9,813 nucleotides of DNA, taken from Deltaproteobacteria bacterium. Its GTDB lineage: Bacteria > Desulfobacterota > Desulfobacteria > Desulfobacterales > Desulfatirhabdiaceae. Shown here piece by piece: positions 1 through 6,380 of this stretch. The stretch spans positions 1 through 9,813 of the forward strand of contig JAJYBO010000092.1 in the NCBI GenBank assembly GCA_021778975.1. Reading direction: 5' to 3'. The notes below the pieces were generated by a model, which worked only from the letters and a program-made list of their open reading frames with translations, was not told where the DNA came from and ran no database searches. Each line of letters begins with the position of its first letter. The first letter of the stretch is position 1. The position numbers and the translations under genes are program-made.

Positions 1-1389
1 GAAAATGCTTCGGCCACGATTGAATCGCTTCTTGGCGCCACCCAGAGTGCGGGATATCCGGTATTTCTGTTGATTGACGAATATGACAATTTTGCCAACA
101 CGGTCATGATGCTGCCGCTCCGGGATGCCACGGAGCGATACGAGGCGCTGGTCCACGATGAAGGGTTGCTGCGCACGTTGTTCAAGGTGGTCAAAGCGTC
201 CACATCCGGAACCGGTTTTGACCGGGTTTTCATCACAGGGGTGTCTCCGGTGGTCATGAGTGATATTACAAGCGGCTACAACATTGCCGAAGACATGTTC
301 TTCGAGCCGGAGTTTGCCGATCTGTGCGGGTTTCGGGAAGAAGAAGTGGCGGCGACCCTGCGGGAAATCGTGGAAACATGCGGGATGGATGCGCCAAAAG
401 CCGAAGAGGCTCTGGGGATGATGCGAATTTACTATAACGGCTATAATTTCATCCCCCGCCATACGGATTTCATTTACAATCCGACCCTGTGCCTGTATTT
501 TTTCAAGCAATTTCAGAAAAATTGCGCCTATCCCCGCAAGATGCTGGATGCCAACCTTTCTGTGGATCAGTCCAAACTCGAATATGTCGCCACGCTTCCC
601 GGCGGGCAGGAACTGGTGATCGCTCTGGCGCAGAAGGGTCATGAGGTGAATGTTCCGGATATCGTGAACCGATTTGGTCTGAGCGAGATGCTGTCGGATC
701 AGTCCAAAGACCGCACATTCATCGCCTCCTTTTTATATTATTTCGGTGTTCTGACGTTGGTCGGAGAGACGGAACAGGGGGAATTGAGACTGAAGGTTCC
801 CAATACAGTCATTCAGGGAATGTATGTGGAGCGGGTATTGCAGATGATGCTGCCCAATCCCGTTATTCGGGATCGAGGTCTGGATGCAGCCAAACGGGTA
901 TATCAGTTTGGAGAGATCGAGCCGGTCTGCCGTTTTGTGGAAGAAGTTTATTTTTCAGCGTTTTCAAACCGGGATTATGCGCGGGCCAACGAACTGACGG
1001 TCAAGACAGCGTTTTTGACCCTGCTGTATAACGATCTGCTCTATATCATGGATTCGGAGCCTGAGCTGGAACGGCGCTATGCGGATCTGACCATGATTAT
1101 CCGGTCCGATCAAAGGCATTTGAAGATATTCGATGTGCTGATCGAGTTTAAATTTCTGAGTCTGAAAGACTTGAATCTGAGCGGGGAGGCGATACGTGCC
1201 ATGGCCTCAGAGCAGATGCAAACGCTGCCGCCGGTGGAAAAAGCCATTGCCGATGGCCGAAAGCAGGTGCTGGACTATGGGGACCGTTTGATTGCCAGAT
1301 ATCGGACATTGCGTTTGAAACGGTTTGTGGTCGTCGCCCTGGGTTTCGATCGGATTTGTTCCGTGCATGTCAACGAGTTGGAAACATAA
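1..1389 (+). CDS. AAA-ATPase-like / PD-(D/E)XK nuclease-family protein (5' truncated)
   Basis: The reading frame is open from base 1, so the start lies outside the window; 462 residues are visible. The visible N-terminus has a Walker B-like strand, VFLLIDEYDN (residues 21-30), followed by FITGVSPV (about 76-83), a sensor-like strand typical of the AAA-ATPase-like family (PF09820). YYNGYNF and IYNPTLCLYFF further on are also hallmarks of it. The C-terminal part carries a PD-(D/E)XK-type nuclease core (PF08011, DUF1703): an Asp in ADLTMIIR (about 362), then LIEFK with Glu382 and Lys384. The Walker A loop must lie upstream of the window. This family is abundant and often multicopy in anaerobes. 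Its biological role is not established, and mobile-element or defence links are only suggestions. The acidic and lysine residues are intact, so the gene does not look degenerate. A 10-bp hairpin follows the stop. The family call is solid; function is open. Confidence 0.88.
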   Translation, partial: ENASATIESLLGATQSAGYPVFLLIDEYDNFANTVMMLPLRDATERYEALVHDEGLLRTLFKVVKASTSGTGFDRVFITGVSPVVMSDITSGYNIAEDMFFEPEFADLCGFREEEVAATLREIVETCGMDAPKAEEALGMMRIYYNGYNFIPRHTDFIYNPTLCLYFFKQFQKNCAYPRKMLDANLSVDQSKLEYVATLPGGQELVIALAQKGHEVNVPDIVNRFGLSEMLSDQSKDRTFIASFLYYFGVLTLVGETEQGELRLKVPNTVIQGMYVERVLQMMLPNPVIRDRGLDAAKRVYQFGEIEPVCRFVEEVYFSAFSNRDYARANELTVKTAFLTLLYNDLLYIMDSEPELERRYADLTMIIRSDQRHLKIFDVLIEFKFLSLKDLNLSGEAIRAMASEQMQTLPPVEKAIADGRKQVLDYGDRLIARYRTLRLKRFVVVALGFDRICSVHVNELET

Positions 1390-1425
1390 CCACTTTTTCG
1401 GAGCTGGTTCGGTTTGATGGGATGC

Positions 1426-1453
1426 CAAAGCCCATAAGAATCAATGGGCTTTG
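1426..1453. terminator. Perfect 10-bp hairpin between convergent genes
   Basis: CAAAGCCCAT (1426-1435) and ATGGGCTTTG (1444-1453) are perfect inverted repeats with an 8-base loop. The hairpin lies between the ends of the nuclease-family gene (+) and the rod-like gene (-), so it could end transcription from both sides. Neither side has a strong T-run, so it is at best a weak intrinsic terminator or an mRNA 3'-end stabiliser. Confidence 0.45.
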
Positions 1454-1489
1454 ATAGAATATACCGATTTGAACCCTGTGGCGCTATGG

Positions 1490-1834
1490 TTATACAACCA
1501 TGTTGATCAGCGTGCCGCGCATTTCGGTGTTGACCTCGATGAGTTTCAGGTTTGCATCGTAAGCGTTTTGCGTGGGTGTCAGTTGGGTCATCTCTTTGAC
1601 GATATCCACATTTGACATTTCTTTGAAACCCGCGCCGCCGGAATTGTCCGGAACCAGGGCGCCCTGTGAAGTATTGGTTGTGATGTTGGCTTTGACGGTC
1701 TGTCCCTGACCGCTTACCAGCGTTACATTGCTGCTTTTAAACCCTTCGGTGTTGACATTCGCCACGTTGTTGGCCGTGACGTTCATCTGGGTAGTAAACG
1801 CATTGAGCGCAGAAAGATTGCTTCCTATGTTCAT
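1490..1834 (-). CDS. Small orphan flagellar rod/hook-type protein
   Basis: This 114-residue protein has both ends of the flagellar axial-protein fold. The N-terminal rod motif is ANNVANVNTEGFKSS (residues 21-35), close to the family consensus NNxANxxTxGFK. The C-terminal Flg_bbr_C-type helix has SNVDIVKEMTQLTPTQNAYD (74-93) and then NLKLIEVNTEM. These helices normally form the coiled-coil core that lets FlgB, FlgC, FlgF, FlgG, FlgE and FlgK polymerise into rod, hook or junction. The linker between them is only about 38 residues, so the protein is shorter than a usual FlgC (about 135-150) and has almost no surface domain. The ATG at 1834 was chosen because AAAGGAGG sits just before it; the frame stays open upstream to 1909 but has no such signal there. 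No flagellar gene is adjacent. It may be a minor rod component encoded apart from the main cluster or a repurposed paralogue. FlgC identity is not claimed. Confidence 0.82.
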   Translation of the reverse strand: MNIGSNLSALNAFTTQMNVTANNVANVNTEGFKSSNVTLVSGQGQTVKANITTNTSQGALVPDNSGGAGFKEMSNVDIVKEMTQLTPTQNAYDANLKLIEVNTEMRGTLINMVV

Positions 1835-1838
1835 ACAG

Positions 1839-1848
1839 CCTCCTTTCC
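1839..1848 (-). promoter_or_regulatory. Strong ribosome-binding site of the rod-like gene
   Basis: On the minus strand GGAAAGGAGG ends four bases before the ATG at 1834. It is a near-perfect Shine-Dalgarno match. It fixes the start at 1834 and removes the 25 extra in-frame codons upstream. Confidence 0.75.
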
Positions 1849-1880
1849 CGTAGCTGTCTGTAACTTTAAATTGATTTCCA

Positions 1881-1909
1881 TTTATATCAGATCGGGAAAA
1901 GAACTGCAA
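1881..1909 (-). promoter_or_regulatory. Sigma70-type promoter for the rod-like gene
   Basis: On the minus strand TTGCAG (1909-1904) and TATAAA (1886-1881) are separated by exactly 17 bases, a good match to the vegetative promoter consensus. The predicted transcript starts near 1874, giving a leader of about 40 bases that includes the ribosome-binding site. I saw no sigma54 or sigma28 flagellar-type promoter here, so the gene may not follow the flagellar hierarchy. The match was made by eye. Confidence 0.5.
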
Positions 1910-1953
1910 GTCGTTCCGGTGTATTGAAACGGGTTATTGAACAGAGAGGGGAT

Positions 1954-3234
1954 ATGAAAGTACTTCTGATTTCCGCGAATACGGAAAAAATGAATATGCC
2001 AGTGCTGCCGCTGGGGATGGCCTGTGTCGCGGCATCCGTAGAAATAGCGGGGCATACGGTTTATAGCGTTGATCTGCTGATGCAATCAGATGTTCGTTCG
2101 ATGGTGGAGGCGGCCATTTGCAAGGTTTCTCCGGATGTTATCGGAATATCGGTGCGCAATATTGACGATCAAGCCATGAATACCGCAACGTTACTTCTGG
2201 ATTCGGTAAAAAATGTCATTGCGGATTGCCGGTGCTTTTCCAGAGCACCCATTGTTCTGGGAGGTGCGGGATACAGCATTTTTCCGAAAGCCGCTCTGGA
2301 ATATCTGGGTGCGGACATGGGAATTCAAGGTGAAGGAGAGGCCGCCTTTGTGATGCTTCTGGAACGTTTGCAACATAAAGAATCGTTGAGCGGAATACCC
2401 GGTCTGCATTTACCGGGGAGCGATTTCCAGGAACGACCAGGCTATGCTCGAGATTTGGATCGTTTTCCGCTGCCACTGCCGCATATTCACCTCGATCTTC
2501 ATGGCGACACCATGAAAAGTGAGTTGTGGATTCCGTTTCAGACGCGGCGGGGATGCGCCATGGATTGCAGTTATTGTTCCACGGCCACTATCGAAGGCCG
2601 TGTTCTCAGAAAATTTTCTCCACAAAAAGGGGTTGAATCATTGCGCCGATATGTGGAAGCCGGGTTCCATCAGTTTTTCTTCGTTGACAACACGTTCAAT
2701 TTGCCACGATCCTATGCTGCGGCGCTTTGTGACGCTATTATCGCCGCCGAATTGGATATTCAGTGGCGTTGCATCCTGTATCCATGGAAAGCCGATGCGC
2801 GGCTCATAGAAAAAATGGCGAAAGCCGGATGCCGGGAAGTCAGCCTTGGGTTTGAAAGCGGTTCGGATGCCATCCTGAAACAGTTGAACAAGCGGTTTAA
2901 ATGCGACGATGTGATCCGTATTTCACGACTTCTTGGAGAATATGGCATTACGCGTCTGGGATTTTTGCTTCTGGGCGGTCCGGGTGAAACCATGGAAACT
3001 GTCTGGCAAAGTCTTCGTTTCGCGGATTCGCTTCGGCTCGAAGCCGTGAAGGTTTCTACCGGCATACGGATATATCCCCATACGGCTCTGGCCAGAATTG
3101 CCGTTCGGGAAGGTGTGATCGCTTCCGAGGCGGAGTTGCTGTTTCCTCGATTCTATCTGGCGGATGCCGTAAAATCCCGGCTGACGGATACGGTTCGGGA
3201 GTGGGTGAAAGACCGCGCGAACTGGATAAGGTAA
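1954..3234 (+). CDS. B12-binding domain radical SAM enzyme
   Basis: The 426-residue product has the two-domain layout of cobalamin-binding radical SAM enzymes. Residues 1 to about 135 form a Rossmann-like B12-binding domain: KVLLIS at the start, SPDVIGIS (59-66), GGAGYSIFP (103-111) and GEGE (127-130). There is no DxHxxG motif, so any cobalamin would bind without histidine ligation, as is common in this class. The radical SAM core begins at TRRGCAMDCSYC, a CxxxCxxC [4Fe-4S] motif (Cys201, Cys205, Cys208). It continues with LGFESGSD (about 298-305) and LLGGPGETME (339-348). The ATG at 1954 follows AGAGGGG at rather short spacing; a TTG at 1924 would add ten residues but has no ribosome-binding site. 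It stands alone, so the substrate cannot be read from neighbours. Methylation or rearrangement of a lipid, cofactor or peptide are all possible. The class is secure; the reaction is unknown. Confidence 0.88.
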   Translation: MKVLLISANTEKMNMPVLPLGMACVAASVEIAGHTVYSVDLLMQSDVRSMVEAAICKVSPDVIGISVRNIDDQAMNTATLLLDSVKNVIADCRCFSRAPIVLGGAGYSIFPKAALEYLGADMGIQGEGEAAFVMLLERLQHKESLSGIPGLHLPGSDFQERPGYARDLDRFPLPLPHIHLDLHGDTMKSELWIPFQTRRGCAMDCSYCSTATIEGRVLRKFSPQKGVESLRRYVEAGFHQFFFVDNTFNLPRSYAAALCDAIIAAELDIQWRCILYPWKADARLIEKMAKAGCREVSLGFESGSDAILKQLNKRFKCDDVIRISRLLGEYGITRLGFLLLGGPGETMETVWQSLRFADSLRLEAVKVSTGIRIYPHTALARIAVREGVIASEAELLFPRFYLADAVKSRLTDTVREWVKDRANWIR

Positions 3235-3266
3235 TGGTATTGCATATCGTGACTCGATCTCGATGC

Positions 3267-3410
3267 TCTCGAAAAAAGTCAAATTTCGGATGGCGTTGTA
3301 AAAAGTTCGCAGGCAAAGCGCGCAAATCATGAGGCGTGAGGCTGTACTTATGGTACGCCGCAACGACGAAGGATGACAGCGCAGCATACGGGCTTTTTAC
3401 GAAGCCGTCA
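3267..3410 (+). repeat. MITE-like dispersed repeat, copy A
   Basis: This is a 144-bp intergenic element that aligns along its length with 7685-7833. Shared blocks are GCAGGCAA (3309-3316), GCAACGACGAAG (3360-3371) and the right end GGCTTTTTACGAAGCCGTCA (3391-3410), which is identical in both copies. The left end TCTCGAAAAAAGTC resembles the reverse complement of the right end (TTCGTAAAAAGCC), giving imperfect terminal inverted repeats. There is no transposase inside. The right end lies a few bases before the osmC ribosome-binding site. The orientation label is arbitrary and set to match copies B and C. Confidence 0.75.
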
Positions 3411-3416
3411 GCCTTG

Positions 3417-3424
3417 AAAGGAGG
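3417..3424 (+). promoter_or_regulatory. Ribosome-binding site fixing the osmC-family start
   Basis: AAAGGAGG lies seven bases before the ATG at 3432. This decides the start. The same frame is open back to 3336, but those 32 codons are repeat DNA and not part of the protein. The site begins six bases after the right end of repeat copy A. Confidence 0.75.
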
Positions 3425-3431
3425 CATATTT

Positions 3432-3851
3432 ATGGTACAGACTACCGTACAATGGATTTCGGGTAAAAATTTTGTCGGTGTGGATTCCACACATCATTCC
3501 GTGGTGTTGTCGGCGGAAGATCAAGGTATTGGCGTGAAACCTTCCGAGATGCTTTTGGTGGCGTTGGCCTCGTGTACGGCCGTGGATGTGGTCAGCATAC
3601 TTGAAAAAAAACGAAAACCCCTGTCTTTTCTAGAAATTACAACGACCGGAGAAAGGGATTCGGAACCGCCCTGGCCGTTTCGCAGCATCAACCTCCACTA
3701 TCGAATGCGGGGAAAGGAATTGACGGACGCGGCGGTTTCCCGGACAATCAGCCTTTCGCAGGAAAAATACTGCTCCGTGGCGGCAACGATACGCGGGGTG
3801 GCGACGATTACGACCTCTTACGAAATTCTTCCAGATCAGAGTGGAGAATAA
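3432..3851 (+). CDS. OsmC/Ohr-family protein
   Basis: The 139-residue product has the length and pattern of OsmC-like proteins, thiol-dependent hydroperoxide reductases acting in the cytoplasm. The first redox cysteine is in MLLVALASCTAVDVV (Cys48) at the head of the long central helix. The second is in KYCSVAATI (Cys114), the usual place for the partner cysteine. GIGVKPSEMLL just before the helix is also typical. The family usually works on organic or fatty-acid hydroperoxides, recycled through lipoyl or thioredoxin-like donors; here that is inference, and some members have other roles. The ATG at 3432 is supported by AAAGGAGG. The gene is a single unit: repeat copy A precedes it and a convergent zinc-ribbon gene follows. 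Repeat A occupies most of the upstream region, so any promoter must lie in or across the repeat. Confidence 0.87.
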   Translation: MVQTTVQWISGKNFVGVDSTHHSVVLSAEDQGIGVKPSEMLLVALASCTAVDVVSILEKKRKPLSFLEITTTGERDSEPPWPFRSINLHYRMRGKELTDAAVSRTISLSQEKYCSVAATIRGVATITTSYEILPDQSGE

Positions 3852-3888
3852 ACCGGAGCGACGGAAAGTTCGATATATGAACTTCATG

Positions 3889-3953
3889 GCGTTTCCCCCG
3901 TCATCGCGATATGCCGATAATTCCCTCATTGGGGCGGTGTGAGGGGGAAACGC
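3889..3953. repeat. 11-bp perfect inverted repeat with 43-base spacer
   Basis: GCGTTTCCCCC (3889-3899) pairs perfectly with GGGGGAAACGC (3943-3953) in the 128-bp gap between the convergent osmC-family and zinc-ribbon genes. Inside lie an 8-bp palindrome ATCGCGAT (3903-3910) and a competing pair, CCCTCA (3923-3928) with TGAGGG (3940-3945), which shares bases with the right arm. It may act as a two-way terminator, although no T-run follows, or be a remnant of another repeat. Confidence 0.5.
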
Positions 3954-3979
3954 AAATGGTGACCGTCCAGCGATTTATC

Positions 3980-4654
3980 TTACAGTCCGGCAACCTCGCG
4001 GCCGCAGTGTTTACAGATATCCGCCCGTTTTTTGATGATTTCTTTGCAGAATGGGCACTCTCGAGTGAAAAAACGTTCGTGTATTGTCTGAATGGATGCA
4101 TCCAGCTTTTCCTGAATGAGCTGATTTCCCACCTTGAGATTTCTCAGAGGTTCGATAGCTTCCAGATCACCGATGTCACCGATCATCTCGGCGGCTTTCA
4201 GCCGAACACGGGAAGGTTCCGTGGGATCCAGAATCATTCTGAGAACTGTCGGCGCGTCTTTGGCGACATAACAGTCCGCCAAAATGGAAAAGCCTTTCTT
4301 GGTATTTTCCTTCAGCACTTCTTCCTGAGCCACGACCTGGCTGTCAATGATCTGTCCGGTGCCGCCCATGGGGCTGAAGACCGGCATCAACTCGAATTGC
4401 TGGGTGCCGGGATAGTTTATGCACCGGTAAGAGGCTGTGTGGGCATAATTATCTTTGATGTTGGACCAGCCCTGGGTGTAAAGCGGGCAGTTGTCGTTGA
4501 AACATAAAAAGAGATAGGGCGCACCCCATCCCAGACCGTCTCCGACCGGAATCGGCGGTACTTCCCAAATATTCATTTCAACGCCGCAGTGCGGACATTT
4601 GGGTTTTTCTTGAGTCAGAATCTCTTCCAGCACCTGCTCTTTGGTTTCATACAT
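3980..4654 (-). CDS. Zinc-ribbon protein with two Cys4 modules and a HEAT-like middle
   Basis: I do not recognise a named family for this 224-residue protein. The N-terminus has CPHC (Cys20, Cys23) and CFNDNC (Cys51, Cys56), a likely first zinc site with a long loop rich in Gly, Pro and Trp between the pairs. The C-terminus has CPFC (200-203) and CKHC (214-217), a compact zinc ribbon. Residues about 147-192 look helical and HEAT-like, with RVRLKAAEMIGDIGDLEAIE fitting a HEAT repeat. There is no signal peptide or membrane segment, so it is probably cytoplasmic. The ATG at 4654 follows GGAGG at 8-base spacing (4663-4667). A role in protein or nucleic-acid contacts is a guess from the zinc ribbons. 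It is transcribed alone, convergent with the osmC-family gene and divergent from the ACT gene. Both cysteine quartets are complete, which argues for a functional gene. Confidence 0.8.
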   Translation of the reverse strand: MYETKEQVLEEILTQEKPKCPHCGVEMNIWEVPPIPVGDGLGWGAPYLFLCFNDNCPLYTQGWSNIKDNYAHTASYRCINYPGTQQFELMPVFSPMGGTGQIIDSQVVAQEEVLKENTKKGFSILADCYVAKDAPTVLRMILDPTEPSRVRLKAAEMIGDIGDLEAIEPLRNLKVGNQLIQEKLDASIQTIHERFFTRECPFCKEIIKKRADICKHCGREVAGL

Positions 4655-4761
4655 AGGAATATCCTCCGTTGTTGAGTCTGAAAAACCAGCTTTTCACAGC
4701 CTCTTGTGCTGTTGCAGCATTTGTCGCGTATGAAGACCGGCTTCAGTCAGTTTTTTCATAC

Positions 4762-4789
4762 AAACTAACCCTGTTTTCGGCGTTGTCAA
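4762..4789 (-). promoter_or_regulatory. Possible promoter of the zinc-ribbon gene
   Basis: On the minus strand a consensus TTGACA (4789-4784) is followed after 16 bases by TAGTTT (4767-4762), a weak -10 element. The transcript would start near 4755, with a leader of about 100 bases. Only the -35 box is convincing. The rest of the 294-bp divergent region (4655-4948) holds repeat copy B and no gene I can support. Confidence 0.3.
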
Positions 4790-4800
4790 CCGATCCGAAT

Positions 4801-4850
4801 GACGAAGGATGCGGTGTAACGCCACATGCGGACATTTTACGAGGCCGTCA
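4801..4850 (+). repeat. Degenerate right-end remnant of the dispersed repeat, copy B
   Basis: GACGAAGGATGC (4801-4812) and ATTTTACGAGGCCGTCA (4834-4850) match the right third of copies A and C, in the same order and at similar spacing, with several substitutions. I could not align a left half. It lies about 100 bp upstream of the ACT-domain gene. Confidence 0.6.
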
Positions 4851-4948
4851 TTCTTCATATTGATAAGTTGTTCATAACGTAGTAAGTCGTTAGAACATGA
4901 CAGAGCGAGGGAGCTACAATAACATGTCAACACGGGGAGGAAGATCAT

Positions 4949-5431
4949 ATGGTGCGAACGGAAATTTCACTGTTTTTACAGAATGTTCCCGGAGAACTCG
5001 GGAAATTGTCCCATTTGTTGTCCAATGCTGGCGTCAATATTGATGCGTTGACCATACAGGATGCATCCAGTTATGTAAAAGAACTCTTTCAGGCCAGAGG
5101 AAAATCGCTGAAGCGGATTGCATCCGCGGCCAGCTATAATTCCATGCGCAAGGATTCCGCGGAACACGCATTGATTCGTCTCCTGGTGAACAATACGGAT
5201 AGGGCTGTTGATCTGCTGTCCAGGAATGAATATGTGTTCGATATCCAGCCGGTGATTGCCATCGAGCTGGACAATCGTCCCGGAGAGCTTGCCCGCATTA
5301 CCACCCAGTTTGGTGAAGAGGGCATCAATATCAATTATGTCTATGGTTCGGTTTCATCCCCGGATGCCAAATGCCTGTTTGTGTTCTGTCCGGAAGATAT
5401 CGAGAAGGCGTCCGCCATTTTCAAGGATTAA
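4949..5431 (+). CDS. Tandem ACT-domain protein
   Basis: The 160-residue protein consists of two ACT domains. Each begins with the same signature: NVPGELGKLSHLLSNAGVNI (residues 12-31) and NRPGELARITTQFGEEGINI (109-128). ACT domains bind amino acids or similar small ligands, often at domain interfaces. The protein resembles stand-alone two-ACT proteins (COG4747 type) often found near arylacetate-CoA ligase or 2-oxoacid oxidoreductase genes, but no such gene is visible here. The first domain carries a basic insertion of about 28-30 residues (roughly 41-73, with KELFQARGKSLKRIASAASY) where I expect a short loop. The ATG at 4949 follows GGAGG (4936-4940) at 8-base spacing. The stop codon overlaps that of the convergent stress-protein gene. 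Amino-acid sensing is inferred; the ligand is unknown. Confidence 0.85.
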   Translation: MVRTEISLFLQNVPGELGKLSHLLSNAGVNIDALTIQDASSYVKELFQARGKSLKRIASAASYNSMRKDSAEHALIRLLVNNTDRAVDLLSRNEYVFDIQPVIAIELDNRPGELARITTQFGEEGININYVYGSVSSPDAKCLFVFCPEDIEKASAIFKD

Positions 5432-6375
5432 GACGCCAGGGTGTCAGGCGCGGAATTTTCTTCGATGCCACCGGCCTGTTTTATCGGGATCAGCAGTATG
5501 GGGATCCGGTATTGGCTGCATACTCTATGCGCGACACTACCGGCCCAGAACGCTTCCATGCCTGATTTTCCATGCGTCGCCAGAATGATGATGTCCGATT
5601 GCGTCTGTTCAGCCAACCCGCCGATGATGGAGGCGGGGTCTCCGCGACGGATACAGGTGATGACATCAACACCATGACGCTGCAAGGATTCCGCCTGGCC
5701 GCGGAGATAAGCCGATGCGTTCTGCGCGGATATTTCTAACATGCGGGATGTGGTTCCCGGCAGAAAGCGGCTGGGGACCGTCATGGGGCCAGACAGTGTT
5801 GTAAACCTGGGAATGACCATTGCCAGGTGAATGGTGGCGCTGCATGTTGTTGCCAGTGTGACCGCCGCCGGAATCGCCTGCTCATGATCGGGAATGCCGT
5901 CCAGCGGCACCAGCAAATGCCTGCATAAAAATACCGGAAACGGGTCGTTATCGCCTGGACGAATCAGCAGTGTCGGAATGATATCAAGTCCGATCACTTT
6001 CTGGGCGATGCTTCCTAACATAAGATGCAGCGCCCTCCCGCGGCCATGGGAACACATAACGATTAGATCACAGGCCAGCTCGTTGGCATGGGCGGTGATG
6101 CTTTCCGCCACGTTGTCCACCTCTGTTGTATGTACATGTCGGCTGACGGATGACATTTCAGAAAAATATCGGGTTGAAATATCGTTCAAATATAGAGTTG
6201 CTGCGCCGGCATCGTTCAGATGAGGCTGACCGTGAATGCGATGGGGGGCATTTTTTTCGATCATATGCAGCAGGGTTATCCGCGCCTGAAATCTGCTGGA
6301 TAAAAATTGAACCGCAGGAATTGCGGCTTCCGCCAGTCGAGAGCCATCCAATGGCGCCAGGATATGTGTGAACAT
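5428..6375 (-). CDS. Tandem universal stress protein (two UspA domains)
   Basis: The 315-residue product is a fusion of two UspA-like domains. Each starts with the usual strand, ILAPLDGS (residues 5-12) and LLVPLDGI (about 156-163). Each ends with the nucleotide-binding loop pattern G-x9-G-S: SHGRGRALHLMLGS and THGKSGMEAFWAGS. In both loops the first glycine of the classical GxxG pair is replaced (Cys and Ala), so nucleotide binding may be altered but is still likely. Two-domain Usp proteins are cytoplasmic and bind ATP or related nucleotides; specific roles vary. The ATG at 6375 is five bases after the mntH stop with a weak GGGG ribosome-binding site, implying translational coupling. The frame is open upstream to 6648, but that part overlaps mntH and is not coding. 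Neighbour context suggests it monitors or tunes the transporter; this is inference. Confidence 0.9.
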   Translation of the reverse strand: MFTHILAPLDGSRLAEAAIPAVQFLSSRFQARITLLHMIEKNAPHRIHGQPHLNDAGAATLYLNDISTRYFSEMSSVSRHVHTTEVDNVAESITAHANELACDLIVMCSHGRGRALHLMLGSIAQKVIGLDIIPTLLIRPGDNDPFPVFLCRHLLVPLDGIPDHEQAIPAAVTLATTCSATIHLAMVIPRFTTLSGPMTVPSRFLPGTTSRMLEISAQNASAYLRGQAESLQRHGVDVITCIRRGDPASIIGGLAEQTQSDIIILATHGKSGMEAFWAGSVAHRVCSQYRIPILLIPIKQAGGIEENSAPDTLAS

Positions 6376-6380
6376 CGAAG

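Noticed and set aside
3911..4507. 198-codon open frame on the plus strand
   Set aside because: It is antisense to the zinc-ribbon gene, whose paired CxxC motifs and good ribosome-binding site identify the true coding strand.
4694..4759. 21-codon minus-strand frame (MKKLTEAGLH...) as a leader peptide
   Set aside because: It has only a poor ribosome-binding site, and the nearest promoter would start transcription after its ATG.
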